This document shows positions 35,601 to 42,672 of a stretch of DNA of 55,269 nucleotides, one piece after another. The notes under the pieces were generated by a model, which ran no database searches, was not told the DNA's origin, and saw only the letters and a list, made by a program, of their open reading frames with translations. The stretch lies in contig NW_019091392.1 in the NCBI RefSeq assembly GCF_001949145.1, positions 1,566,526-1,621,794 on the forward strand. Direction: 5' to 3'. How positions within the stretch are numbered: the stretch's first letter is position 1; the number at the start of each line of letters is the position of its first letter. The translations under genes were made by a program, and so were the position numbers. This DNA comes from Acanthaster planci. Lineage: Eukaryota > Echinodermata > Asteroidea > Valvatida > Acanthasteridae.

Positions 35601-36644
35601 ACTTTGAGACAATCTACCCCAAGGGTTGTATGGGACTGTGCATTTACACATTGTTTATTGCAGTGCCTTACAGGCAGCAGTTTGGGAGTGAACGGTTTGA
35701 AAGGCAGATTTTCAGGCCATATACAATCGAAACTCAATACTAAGAGATCCTTTGGACTTTGCAGATTACCTTATAACAGGAACCTTGTATTATCAGGAAT
35801 GAAAATGATAAAAAAGGATCAAAACCCAAAAATTCCTTGTTGAAAGTAAAATGTTGTTTGAACAAGGCTTCTATGCTTGAAGTTGGACTGTACATAGATG
35901 TTTGGTCATTAATTTGCAATGAGGACCATCTGAGCAGAATCATGTATACTGAATAGTTTGGAGATCCTTGTTCACAGTTGAGACATGCTAGACCATAGAG
36001 AACCAGAGAAGAAGGAACTGCATTTCCCTGTGTGTCAAATTCCTCTAGACTAAACACACACTTACTCTTGAGGACTGGTTTTGAAATCACTGAGAATGCC
36101 AACTCTTTTTTTTTCCTTCTGTGCATCTGTCCTTTGCAGTAAAACTATGAGAACAAAGCCATGTCTCCTCAAGAATCTATAAATGTCGGAATGTGTGAGC
36201 CTATGTGAACAATGTGATAGGCATTTCTGCCCTCATTTTCTTCTTCCCCAGATCCATGGACGATGCACTGGAGTCGGACCAACCAGAGGAAATATTTCCA
36301 CAATGCTAGCACTCGGGAGTCGACGTTTGACTGTCCTCCTGATTGCATTGCATCATTCAAGTATGTATGCGTCATCGATGTTAACTCTAACAGTCCTCAG
36401 TCCAACACCTGTCTAGGCAAATATCAGATTTCTTGCAAGAGAGTGCTTTCAACTGTGTGCATGTGTTTGGCTGCTGCTTGAATGTTTTTCTTTCTGTTTA
36501 TCTTTCAGAGCTTGCCATCTGAATCGACTTCAGTGGGTGTGGGAAGAGGGAGTTCAAATCCATGAACGCCAGATGCAATATGACCAAGAGAAACTCTCCA
36601 AAGACGACGTGCTGGATCTGGTGAACAGGCAACGCATGGTATGA
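14504..36644 (+). CDS. CMTR1: CMTR1: mRNA cap-1 (nucleoside-2'-O-)-methyltransferase, complete, 20 coding exons
   Basis: Moves a methyl group from S-adenosylmethionine to the ribose 2'-O of the first transcribed nucleotide of capped mRNA, in the nucleus. Coding exons: 14504-14618, 18292-18695, 19485-19643, 20691-20783, 21687-21758, 22921-23091, 23688-23880, 25068-25186, 26104-26200, 27223-27355, 27760-27939, 28741-28855, 29843-29911, 30506-30640, 31343-31468, 31986-32077, 32466-32582, 35363-35475, 36252-36360, 36509-36644. All introns are GT-AG, phases join without stops, and the sum is 2748 nt (915 residues plus stop). Domains: basic NLS-like PPKKKLKV at 15-22, Ser/Pro-rich acidic linker 39-165, G-patch from 174, RrmJ/FtsJ methyltransferase about 305-525, inactive guanylyltransferase-like region about 560-800, WW domain about 835-870. 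Catalytic K318, D441 and K481 correspond to human K239, D364 and K404. It is longer than the human 835-residue protein, mainly in the N-terminal linker. Exon 1 is assigned by phase, start codon and NLS rather than by strong homology. Confidence 0.95.
14619..18291 (+). other. CMTR1: CMTR1 intron 1
   Basis: The longest intron, 3.7 kb, from GTAAGC to TTGTAG. It contains the SINE near 16.3 kb and many ACATGTAC words. No conserved exon-like frame was seen in it; short minus-strand frames near 15.75-16.17 kb lack recognisable content. Confidence 0.8.
16255..16415 (-). mobile_element. tRNA-derived SINE in CMTR1 intron 1
   Basis: On the minus strand, 16410-16391 gives a box A-like GCTAGCGTAGCGG and 16360-16349 gives a box B-like TTCGAGTCCTGG, with the spacing of a tRNA gene. 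The body continues to a GGAGGAAACC-type block near 16270, often seen in repeats of marine animals. The cloverleaf ends do not pair, so this is a SINE rather than a working tRNA. Confidence 0.65.
18292..18695 (+). CDS. CMTR1: CMTR1 coding exon 2 (Ser/Pro-rich acidic linker)
   Basis: Encodes residues 39-173. It begins with [16 protein letters not shown], matching the vertebrate SSTSDDEPPSS region, and ends SDKAQKMM before the G-patch. It is much richer in Ser, Pro and Glu than the neighbouring exons and probably disordered. The donor is GTGGGT. Confidence 0.9.
19485..19643 (+). CDS. CMTR1: CMTR1 coding exon 3 (G-patch)
   Basis: Encodes residues 174-226 with the glycine pattern [10 protein letters not shown] then GRRGLGH, the G-patch that in other animals recruits the helicase DHX15. 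Phase 0 at both ends; acceptor TTTCAG, donor GTGGGT. Confidence 0.95.
20228..20300. repeat. Short direct repeat with palindromic flanks in CMTR1 intron 3
   Basis: GAGGGCCATAATCGG occurs twice within about 40 bases. The pair is bracketed by ATGCATTTT words of opposite sense. No function is evident. Confidence 0.6.
20691..20783 (+). CDS. CMTR1: CMTR1 coding exon 4
   Basis: Residues 227-257, beginning [13 protein letters not shown], equivalent to the EQVSWFPEC region after the human G-patch. It is 93 nt, phase 0 at both ends, with acceptor CCATAG and donor GTACTT. Confidence 0.85.
20909..21260. mobile_element. Miniature inverted-repeat element in CMTR1 intron 4
   Basis: GACTGGTTTTACTGTTTTGG at 20931-20950 continues to GCAC at 20958. 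It is inverted at 21209-21237 with about three differences over 28 bases, and weaker pairing (CTTGCC) extends the ends outward. There is no coding capacity. Inside it lies a second, nested hairpin, listed separately. Confidence 0.7.
20967..21052. ncRNA. Nested 33-bp stem hairpin, pre-miRNA-like in shape
   Basis: ATGAACAA at 20967 onward pairs with the reverse complement ending at 21052. The stem is about 33 bp with few mismatches, includes a perfect CGCACTGCCGAA core, and has a loop of about 20 bases. Length and shape resemble a microRNA precursor, but it sits inside a miniature element, so it may simply be part of that repeat. Either strand of the transcript could fold. Confidence 0.35.
21687..21758 (+). 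CDS. CMTR1: CMTR1 coding exon 5
   Basis: Residues 258-281, with [19 protein letters not shown] matching the IEDETEFCGEELL region of human CMTR1. It is 72 nt, phase 0 at both ends. Confidence 0.9.
22921..23091 (+). CDS. CMTR1: CMTR1 coding exon 6 (catalytic lysine 1)
   Basis: Residues 282-338, including [10 protein letters not shown]-type sequence and [15 protein letters not shown]318 aligns with human K239, the first catalytic lysine. Phase 0 at both ends; donor GTGTGT. Confidence 0.97.
23688..23880 (+). CDS. CMTR1: CMTR1 coding exon 7 (SAM-binding motif)
   Basis: Residues 339-402 plus one base. [12 protein letters not shown] at 352-363 is the SAM-binding loop of RrmJ-type methyltransferases, followed by [18 protein letters not shown] microsatellite abuts the acceptor. 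Phase 1 exit. Confidence 0.97.
24545..24907. repeat. 74/75-bp tandem array, about five copies, in CMTR1 intron 7
   Basis: Units begin at TCTACATTCTCAGTATGTG near 24549, 24623, 24697, 24772 and 24847. Across most unit junctions ACTGAGAATGT meets ACATTCTCAGT, a perfect 11-bp palindrome around two bases. The rest of each unit resembles the 3' half of a tRNA-like sequence on the minus strand. Confidence 0.92.
24855..24935 (-). mobile_element. tRNA-like SINE head from which the array derives
   Basis: Read on the minus strand, 24930-24911 gives box A-like TGGCCAAGTGGTCAAGG and 24888-24874 gives box B-like GGAGTTCACATCC. Only the outermost array unit has the box A half. The other units repeat only the box B half and tail, so the array probably grew from one SINE insertion. 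Confidence 0.6.
25068..25186 (+). CDS. CMTR1: CMTR1 coding exon 8 (catalytic aspartate)
   Basis: Residues 403-442, with GDGDIM and [10 protein letters not shown]441 aligns with human D364; the preceding residue is Gly where human has Ala. Phase 1 in, phase 0 out. Confidence 0.95.
25384..25450 (-). mobile_element. tRNA-derived SINE in CMTR1 intron 8
   Basis: The minus strand carries TAGCTCAACTGGTAGA (box A-like) at 25446-25431 and AGTTCAAATCCTAG (box B-like) at 25402-25389. Both match tRNA internal promoters. The flanking ends do not form an acceptor stem, so it is a tRNA-derived repeat. Confidence 0.65.
26104..26200 (+). CDS. CMTR1: CMTR1 coding exon 9
   Basis: Residues 443-474, [17 protein letters not shown] through ALSVLRP, the helix following the catalytic aspartate. 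Donor GTAAGT; phase 1 exit. Confidence 0.95.
27223..27355 (+). CDS. CMTR1: CMTR1 coding exon 10 (catalytic lysine 2)
   Basis: Residues 475-518 plus two bases. [18 protein letters not shown] carries K481, equivalent to human K404, and the exon runs to [13 protein letters not shown]. This is the most conserved part of the gene. Confidence 0.97.
27760..27939 (+). CDS. CMTR1: CMTR1 coding exon 11
   Basis: Residues 519-578, [10 protein letters not shown] through [11 protein letters not shown] to DQNE, spanning the end of the methyltransferase domain. Phase 2 at both ends. Confidence 0.95.
28741..28855 (+). CDS. CMTR1: CMTR1 coding exon 12
   Basis: Residues 579-617 with [13 protein letters not shown] and EECLRLWG, the helical link before the guanylyltransferase-like region. 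The donor is cut from a run of six G's (GTATGT). Confidence 0.95.
29843..29911 (+). CDS. CMTR1: CMTR1 coding exon 13
   Basis: Residues 618-640, beginning [18 protein letters not shown], aligning with the IPDQARVAP region of human CMTR1. It is 69 nt, phase 0 at both ends. Confidence 0.92.
30506..30640 (+). CDS. CMTR1: CMTR1 coding exon 14
   Basis: Residues 641-685, ending with [20 protein letters not shown], the start of the degenerate guanylyltransferase-like fold. The first part is poorly conserved. Phase 0 at both ends. Confidence 0.93.
31343..31468 (+). CDS. CMTR1: CMTR1 coding exon 15
   Basis: Residues 686-727, [18 protein letters not shown] through [18 protein letters not shown], matching the human IYTWDGRQ and LPRDTLLSVEIVHEL segments. 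Confidence 0.94.
31986..32077 (+). CDS. CMTR1: CMTR1 coding exon 16
   Basis: Residues 728-757 plus two bases, with [17 protein letters not shown] matching the human LVLNGTDVREQHFNQR segment. Confidence 0.93.
32466..32582 (+). CDS. CMTR1: CMTR1 coding exon 17
   Basis: Residues 758-796 plus two bases: [19 protein letters not shown] and [13 protein letters not shown]. The following intron is 2.8 kb and carries the large inverted-repeat element. Confidence 0.94.
33619..33800. repeat. About 90-bp tandem duplication in CMTR1 intron 17
   Basis: Two adjacent units share TTGGACCA, AGGGTGTTG, CCAAAATGCATGC, CTTCGAGTTGAAAATAATAC, TCTTGGTGTCATC and GTGAAGATGTCTTC with a handful of differences. It creates a repeated open frame on the minus strand that I do not treat as a gene. 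Confidence 0.85.
33909..35303. mobile_element. 1.4-kb DNA-transposon-like element with terminal inverted repeats in CMTR1 intron 17
   Basis: ATTTTCAGAATATAAACC at 33915-33932 is inverted at 35277-35294 with two differences. Near both ends the word GGCTTATA or CTTATAC recurs (33935, 33990 and 35258 areas), as expected of subterminal transposase sites. No transposase frame is visible inside, so it is a non-autonomous copy. The exact ends and target duplication are unclear. Confidence 0.6.
35363..35475 (+). CDS. CMTR1: CMTR1 coding exon 18
   Basis: Residues 797-834 plus one base: [30 protein letters not shown]. It directly precedes the WW domain. Phase 2 in, phase 1 out. Confidence 0.93.
36252..36360 (+). 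CDS. CMTR1: CMTR1 coding exon 19 (WW domain)
   Basis: Residues 835-870: [18 protein letters not shown] then STFDCPPD, with the first Trp, the Tyr-Phe pair and the closing Pro of the C-terminal WW-like domain. Donor GTATGT; phase 2 exit. Confidence 0.95.
36509..36644 (+). CDS. CMTR1: CMTR1 coding exon 20 (terminal)
   Basis: Residues 871-915 and the TGA at 36642-36644. It includes [15 protein letters not shown] and [15 protein letters not shown], matching the human C-terminus WEWGDGIRVHDSQ and LSKEDVLSFIQ. A GT follows the last Met codon, but the length agrees with termination here. Confidence 0.93.
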
Positions 36645-36904
36645 ACATAAGGAGCTCTCACATCAGCTGCCTGACAATCACCGGTTACAACGCGGGCCCC
36701 TGGTAGGTTGGAGAAATCTCTTAAGGATCCATTTGAGACTGGCCCAATGGAAACCCAAATTTACGAAGCAGATACGAATCCACAGGAGAGCAGTAATCAT
36801 CTCTCGGGAGTAGCTCTCTGTGGATGCTGTGTGAGTCTACAAATGCCTCTTCAAGAAATGTCCTATGCTGTGGCCTGTCAACAAGAGCAATAGAAAGGAA
36901 CTCA

Positions 36905-37093
36905 TTAACCCCTTCACGACGGGATGATTTTGACCGCGACTGCTGGGCTGTGGTATGCCCTGAATGGAGGGCTTTGTCCAGCAGCAAGGCCCATTGAACC
37001 AGTAGCTACATGGTGAATAGACTGTATGTGTGGTAGGCACTAATGCTCACACAAAGATGCTGTAGTAGCAGTCCTCCGTAGCGAAGGGATTAA
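36905..37093. mobile_element. TTAA-flanked piggyBac-like miniature element in the CMTR1 3' flank
   Basis: TTAA at 36905-36908 and at 37090-37093 border C-rich ends: CCCCTTCACGACGG on the left and, inverted, TCCCTTCGCTACGG on the right (11 of 14 match). A GACTGCT word is also shared further in. At 189 bp it has no coding capacity. It lies 260 bases after the CMTR1 stop and may be part of its 3' untranslated region. Confidence 0.65.
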
Positions 37094-37489
37094 TCATAAG
37101 CAGTAGATCTGTAGTAGGAAAAATCACCAAGGACGCAATGTGACACATTGTTGATTGAATGAACATCGCTTTCTAGTGAAAAGTGGAGTGTTCAGAATCT
37201 GTCTTGAGCAGAAGCAACCTCCATGGGTTGAAGAGAGCCGTGTTGGTGGAGAGTGTTCAGTGGCTACATCCCACTCTGTTGTCTAGAGCTAGGTCTAGGC
37301 TCCATTGGAAATATGCAGGGACACGCTAACAATGATGGACGTAGCCATAGCTCTGAAAGGTCATTTTGGAGATGGCTAGTTAATATCCTGTCCTCTACCT
37401 GGTTTCTACTGCAGTATTATTGATACACAGGGGCACGTGAAATAGAATAGGAATCAATCAGTGCACATCCTCCGGTATAACATGCATTA

Positions 37490-37495
37490 AATAAA
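37490..37495 (+). terminator. CMTR1: Possible CMTR1 polyadenylation signal
   Basis: AATAAA inside a TTAAATAAATAAG stretch about 850 bases after the stop. Other signals could be used. I see no better candidate between the stop and here. Confidence 0.3.
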
Positions 37496-37499
37496 TAAG

Positions 37500-39756
37500 A
37501 AGTACGTTCATAAATCAAGTTCCCAACAAAGGAGCCAAGATTACCAAGGAAATTGCGCCCTCTTTTGGTTCCACTTGGGGCAGACAGGTCGTAGTACATC
37601 ACTACTGTGACCTTGCTATTTATGCTGGATGGTGTGGGTAGTGCACGTGTCAACAGCCATCCCAGCTGTCACACCAAGAGAGGTACAAACCAAATGTCCT
37701 AGACTCAGTTCTCAACAGGGTGTTTCTCTCAGATTTGTGAATCATGTATTACCAGCCGTTGCCAGCCGATTTGATATTCTTAGAAAGAATTCAGGAACTT
37801 TCATTCATCAAAAGCCCAGCTGTGGGCAACACCCACTGATTTTTTCCCAATCCTTGTAAAAATCCACAGGTCCATTTTTTTCGAATGGCAAACTTATATG
37901 CCTGGAAGTCATTAGCTGTGGTGGACAAAACAAACTTAAAGTTGCAGACTGTCAAACTCTCTGGAACCTGATTTTGATGGAGAAAAATTCATCTTAACTA
38001 CATTTAAACAAATTTCTGTTGACATCTGTAATCTCAGCTTTTAAATCGGAAAGATACTTTCATTTAATAATATGGATACCAATATTTTGTCCACATTTGT
38101 ACATTTTGTGTAAATTGGCCATGCGAGAAGTACACAGATTTCATTCACTGCAAGTTGTCTGTGATAACTCTCCCCATTTGACGGTGTACACCATGACTGA
38201 CTTACATCAGAGGGAGTGATATCCTTTATGTTAATTTTTCAGCTTAGAAGGTCATCACTCAACTTCCACTTAACACCGCTAAGCTGAATTGGTCACACTT
38301 GATGATAAAGCGGTGCTCTGAATGTTTGACTTGCATGTTTTCCCCGCATGACAAATGGTTGCGAGTTGCCGAGTCTTGTGCATCAGTGCTGTATTGAAAT
38401 GAAGCTCCTTATGTAAAATCTTGCCATTTGGGGGTGTCAATTTCTGAAAATTGAACATAAACATTGTGTACATGGTTGTAGTCTGCAGAATATATTGTAC
38501 ATCATACATATGCATGAAGGACGTCAAATCAGTTAGCTATATCTAAGAACACACATACTGACGATGGGGCTGTTTCTCCACCTCATTTTTTTTTTCAAAC
38601 ATTTCAAACTTCTGCTTGAAGCCGGCGTTATAGTAATCTTGTCCACAGCTCTGAGGGAAAAATGACCCTGCAACCTCTTTTTGGACTATTTTTAGTCCTG
38701 GAAAATTTAAATCACAATAAAAAGAAGAGATTTCAGGGTTTTGAGGATGGTTGCAATTGCAAGTCTACAGGCACTGTTCTGCATCAGAAATTGCCAAGCT
38801 GCCCACGTGTGGCAAACTTCACTTCCCAAATGTCAGGCTTCCTACAGCAGTTTCCTTGTATCATAATTTCTGAGTGTACTGCAAAATGGCATACAAGACA
38901 GTTTCATTTTTGTGCCTCCGGCCGTCAATTTGCATTAACGCTGAAATTGTCCGCTTTTCTATTCCATGTTGGTTCACAACTCCCTCCCCCCCAAAAAAAA
39001 AAGATGGAGAAGTGATCATGTATCATATTTGACGTTAAAATTTCACTTGTTCCATTACGCCTTTTTCTATGGTGTAGTATACACAAGACAGCAAAAGAAA
39101 CTTGCCACTTCAACTCGCTTCTGTCAAAGGCCACACATAAAAATTCACTCCATAGAATAAACAACTTTTGTACACAGATATGCTGCAATACCCCTTACTA
39201 ATCACAGGCCCAAAAGCAAGTGATTGTAACAGAATGAGCCCTAAGCAGAAATCAATGTCACAGGACGAAATAAGTCACAATCATTGCTTTTCAATAATGT
39301 GTATGCATAGTCATTGAGGATGGCATCCCTATATGGAAACCACTCATGCCCATCATTTTGACAAAACAGGAGTTCAGTTTGTCATTGGTTGTTTAAAATG
39401 TTGTCCATTCATGGGTCATTTTTGCTTGGTGGAGAGTGCTTTTGTGTGCCACTTTTGATTCAGTAACCAAGTTGCTGTGGATGTCAATTTCTTCTTTGTT
39501 ATAAAGATAGTCACTTTTTGTAGGTCACATTGTAAGTCATGGGCATCATGCTAGAAAACTGAACATTTCCACAAGTTACTTTTAAAGTGAGTTCTGGTAG
39601 TACTGTACACTCAGACCAGTTCTTCAAGGCTGGGATACATTACCTTTCAGTTTGTTGTCACCGCAATGCATCAAAGGCAAGTAATTGCTGGTGATGGTAC
39701 TGTTATGTATGGTAGGGGTGAGATAATCCAGAGTTGTAACGAGTTACTCATTTTTG
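37500..39756. other. Intergenic, no gene seen
   Basis: Only short, non-conserved frames occur. Several are shadows on opposite strands, for example near 38.9-39.2 kb. No RNA gene or structured repeat was found. Confidence 0.4.
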
Positions 39757-39990
39757 TGACTCAAGTGGATTCATTGTAACACAGTGACTCAAATCGAGCC
39801 ATTGTAATACAGTGACTCAAGTCGATTCATTGTAACACAGTGACTCAAATCGAGCCATTGTAATACAGTGACTCAAGTCGATTCATTGTAACACAGTGAC
39901 TCAAGTCGATTCATTGTAACACAGTGACTCAAGTCGATTCATTGTAACACAGTGACTCAAGTCGATTCATTGCAATGTGACTTGAGTCAA
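39757..39990. repeat. 28-bp minisatellite carrying TGACTCA motifs, about 8 copies
   Basis: Unit TGACTCAAGTCGATTCATTG then TAACACAG. Copies alternate between AAGTCGATTC and AAATCGAGCC in a higher-order pattern at the left end. Each unit carries TGACTCA, identical to the AP-1 consensus. The TGACTC/GAGTCA words continue irregularly to about 40235. Confidence 0.93.
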
Positions 39991-42490
39991 GTCATTGGGT
40001 AAAAATGTTGAGTCAAGTATTCAGCTCTAGTCATTCGAGTCACAGGATTTGAACACAATACAATGAATAAAAACGACAGAAAGAAATTTTTGGGACTTGA
40101 GTCTTATCAACTTTCACTCGAGTCCGGTCTTCTAATGAGGAACTTGAGTCATTTGCTCGCAGTGACTTGTGTGGAGTCATTTACCCATCGGGAGTCGAGT
40201 TGTCAGACTCGAGGGGAGTCATCGACTCAAGTCATAAAAACTCACGAGGTAATTCATGCAGACATGTCCACTTGGCTGCTGGTAAACTACAGCAGTTCAG
40301 GACCGACTGCTTTTGAAATCTGACCCCTTTTTTACCCAAAAGCATCGCCACTTTGTCCGGGTTGTGTTCACTCATGCAAGTTTTCAGTGTGTACATATTC
40401 CAGTGACTTACATTTGCCCACAAATTAGACCCCCAATGCACCCTCTCTAAATGCCACCATCAGACCCCCTACCCAGCAAGATGAACTAATTTCACAGAAA
40501 ACCAATTCAGGAGAGTAGGAAAGCATTGTGACTCATTTGATGGTGCACGGAAGACGGCACATTAAGGTCTGACAGACCAGACCATTAATGTGGTAGACAA
40601 ATTAAAGGCCTGGCGTCAGAGTCTTATTATTCTATCCTCCATTCGTGAGTCAACAACCTTTCGAGTTTCCATTATAACCACAATCATGACCAAATACATG
40701 TGTAACTGCTGTACTGTTTTATTGAGTTTCTTGTTTTTCTGACGGCAGAGTGGTTTTTGTCTCCTGCCCTGCCGGAAAAAGGAGCCAAGGGGATTAGTGT
40801 GCTAACTTTGTGATTAGGTCCCTGCTGAGCCATTGCTACAAGTGAGGCTGCATCTGATATTAAAAGCCAGGGCTCCACATGCTCTACTGAACATTATGAA
40901 TGTGGGCTTTTGAAAGTCCCAAGTAGAACCAGCTCTAAGACCCTGAGCATCTTCTCACCAGATTTACAATGAAAAGCTGTCCTCAGCCAGAGATTACGTC
41001 AAATACAGATACTTCCTTGTTCCTTTTTCTATTCTCTTCTCCATTATTGTCACATAATGCAGTGCACTGCGAATTCACGTCGGCATTATTTAGTCCAAAA
41101 ATACTCGCTTCACTGTAATACTTCAGAAAGATGCTTTTAATTGCCCAATCCAATCTGTAAGTTTCTTATTCATGGTGGAAGTCTGATAAAAGTTGATGGA
41201 AGTGGAATTATTTCAATTCTCAGCTGACAAAAAAACTTGATAAAAATCGGTAACGCATTGACAATATGGCACTTTTAATACATATAACCCTGTTTACAGC
41301 TACAATCCTGGACAAATCTCGTCGGGCCTCCAACCCCCCAGAATGTTGGGTCTGTTCGCGTGGTCTGCACTCCAGCTGGACACGACAACATTGACCGGGG
41401 GAGTGGGAGGAGGGCTGTAGAGCTTATGGCTATTGCCAAGTATCCCAACAATTTTGTCCAGGAGTGTTTCTTAAGCTGTATCACCAAGGACCATTTAGGG
41501 GTACAGTTACGACGGCATGAGAAAGGCAATACCTTAGGGGAAATGTTCCCAAACACATGCCTCTGTCACGCCAGATATCAAGTATGCATTTCAAACTAAG
41601 ACTTCATTGTATTAGGATTTTAATAGTACCTGGTATGTTTTTCCAATGTACAGGACTGAATTCCACCCGTAGAGTTGTTTTAATACCCAGATGTTTAATT
41701 GCTTCTGTGACAAAGATGTGTATTTTAATTCAACCGCTGAATTGTTAACATGCCATAGTTTTTGTTTGTAGCACGAATGCCATTGTGTTTGTATTTATTA
41801 TTTTTTTTTCTTGCATCGATTAAGCATGCAAAGTTTGCTTCCAAAGCATGTTATTTTGCACAGTTTCAAGTAGCCTGTACAAGTAGTTTTTTGCGCTAAT
41901 TCAGTATGCAAAGTTAGCTTCCAAAGCACGTTATTTTGAAGTTTTCAAGTAGTTGGTACAAGTAATCCAAGGTTGACATGGATTGCCATGCCACAAGTAT
42001 GTTAATCATGTTTACTCAATAATTCGTAAACCTCGAATCATGTTACCAATCAAACATATCACAGTTATCAAATTGGCTCCTGAACATTTTTTTTCAAAAG
42101 TGAATTTCAGTCCACCCTCTGGCAAAGTTTACAACCTGTATTAACCTTCAACCAACGTGTAGACCTTCACTTTACATGTATATTTCATTTCAGTTTTTTG
42201 GTCATGTGTATGCAAAATCAGATGTTAAGATTTCTAGCAGGAAAGTTAAACAAATCAGGAGTTGTTGGCGACTCCTGGGATCCCTTAACCCTGTGTTTTA
42301 GCAGTGGGCCAAATCAGATCTCTTGAACAGGCTAATAAAACCAAAAAAAAATTGACAGAAACAAGTTACAGTTAAAGGATGAAGTTAAAATCAATTTGTG
42401 TGTTTAGTTTTGTTTAAAATGCTAGCCGAGCATTCCCATGTACAGTCATATCCTACATATTTCTGTTATCATGAGTGCACGTATAGCCGG
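39991..42490. other. Intergenic, no recognised gene
   Basis: Contains the degenerate GAGTCA-rich tail of the 28-bp array to about 40235. An 80-codon plus-strand frame at 41360-41599 overlaps a 93-codon minus-strand frame; neither has recognisable content. Nothing else is supported. Confidence 0.35.
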
Positions 42491-42672
42491 CAAGATACGG
42501 GATGGAAGGGTACCCCCCTACATGTCCAAACCCTATAGACACTCTAGACTATTGTAACCTAACACATCCCCCCTAGATATCTGAAAAGAATTCCTGGGAT
42601 TCCGGTGAAACAGTGACCGACACAAAACAGGGATTCTCTCCGTCTCATATCTTGCTTCAAATGTGTGCATAC
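42491..42672. repeat. Dispersed repeat family X, copy 3
   Basis: Aligns well with 1887-2064: ACATGTCCAA, CCCTATAGACACTCTAGACT, a CCCCC tract, TCTGAAAAGAATTC, ACACAAAACAG, TCTCTCCGTC and ATATCTTGCTTC. It is 40 kb away from copy 1, so the family is dispersed rather than tandem. Confidence 0.7.

Noticed and set aside
36639-36644. Splice donor after the last CMTR1 Met codon, implying further exons
   Set aside because: GTATGA is a possible donor, but the protein already matches the human C-terminus and a stop follows one codon later.
41275-41599. Overlapping plus- and minus-strand open frames
   Set aside because: Both strands are open over the same bases, there are no recognisable motifs, and no splice sites link them to other exons.
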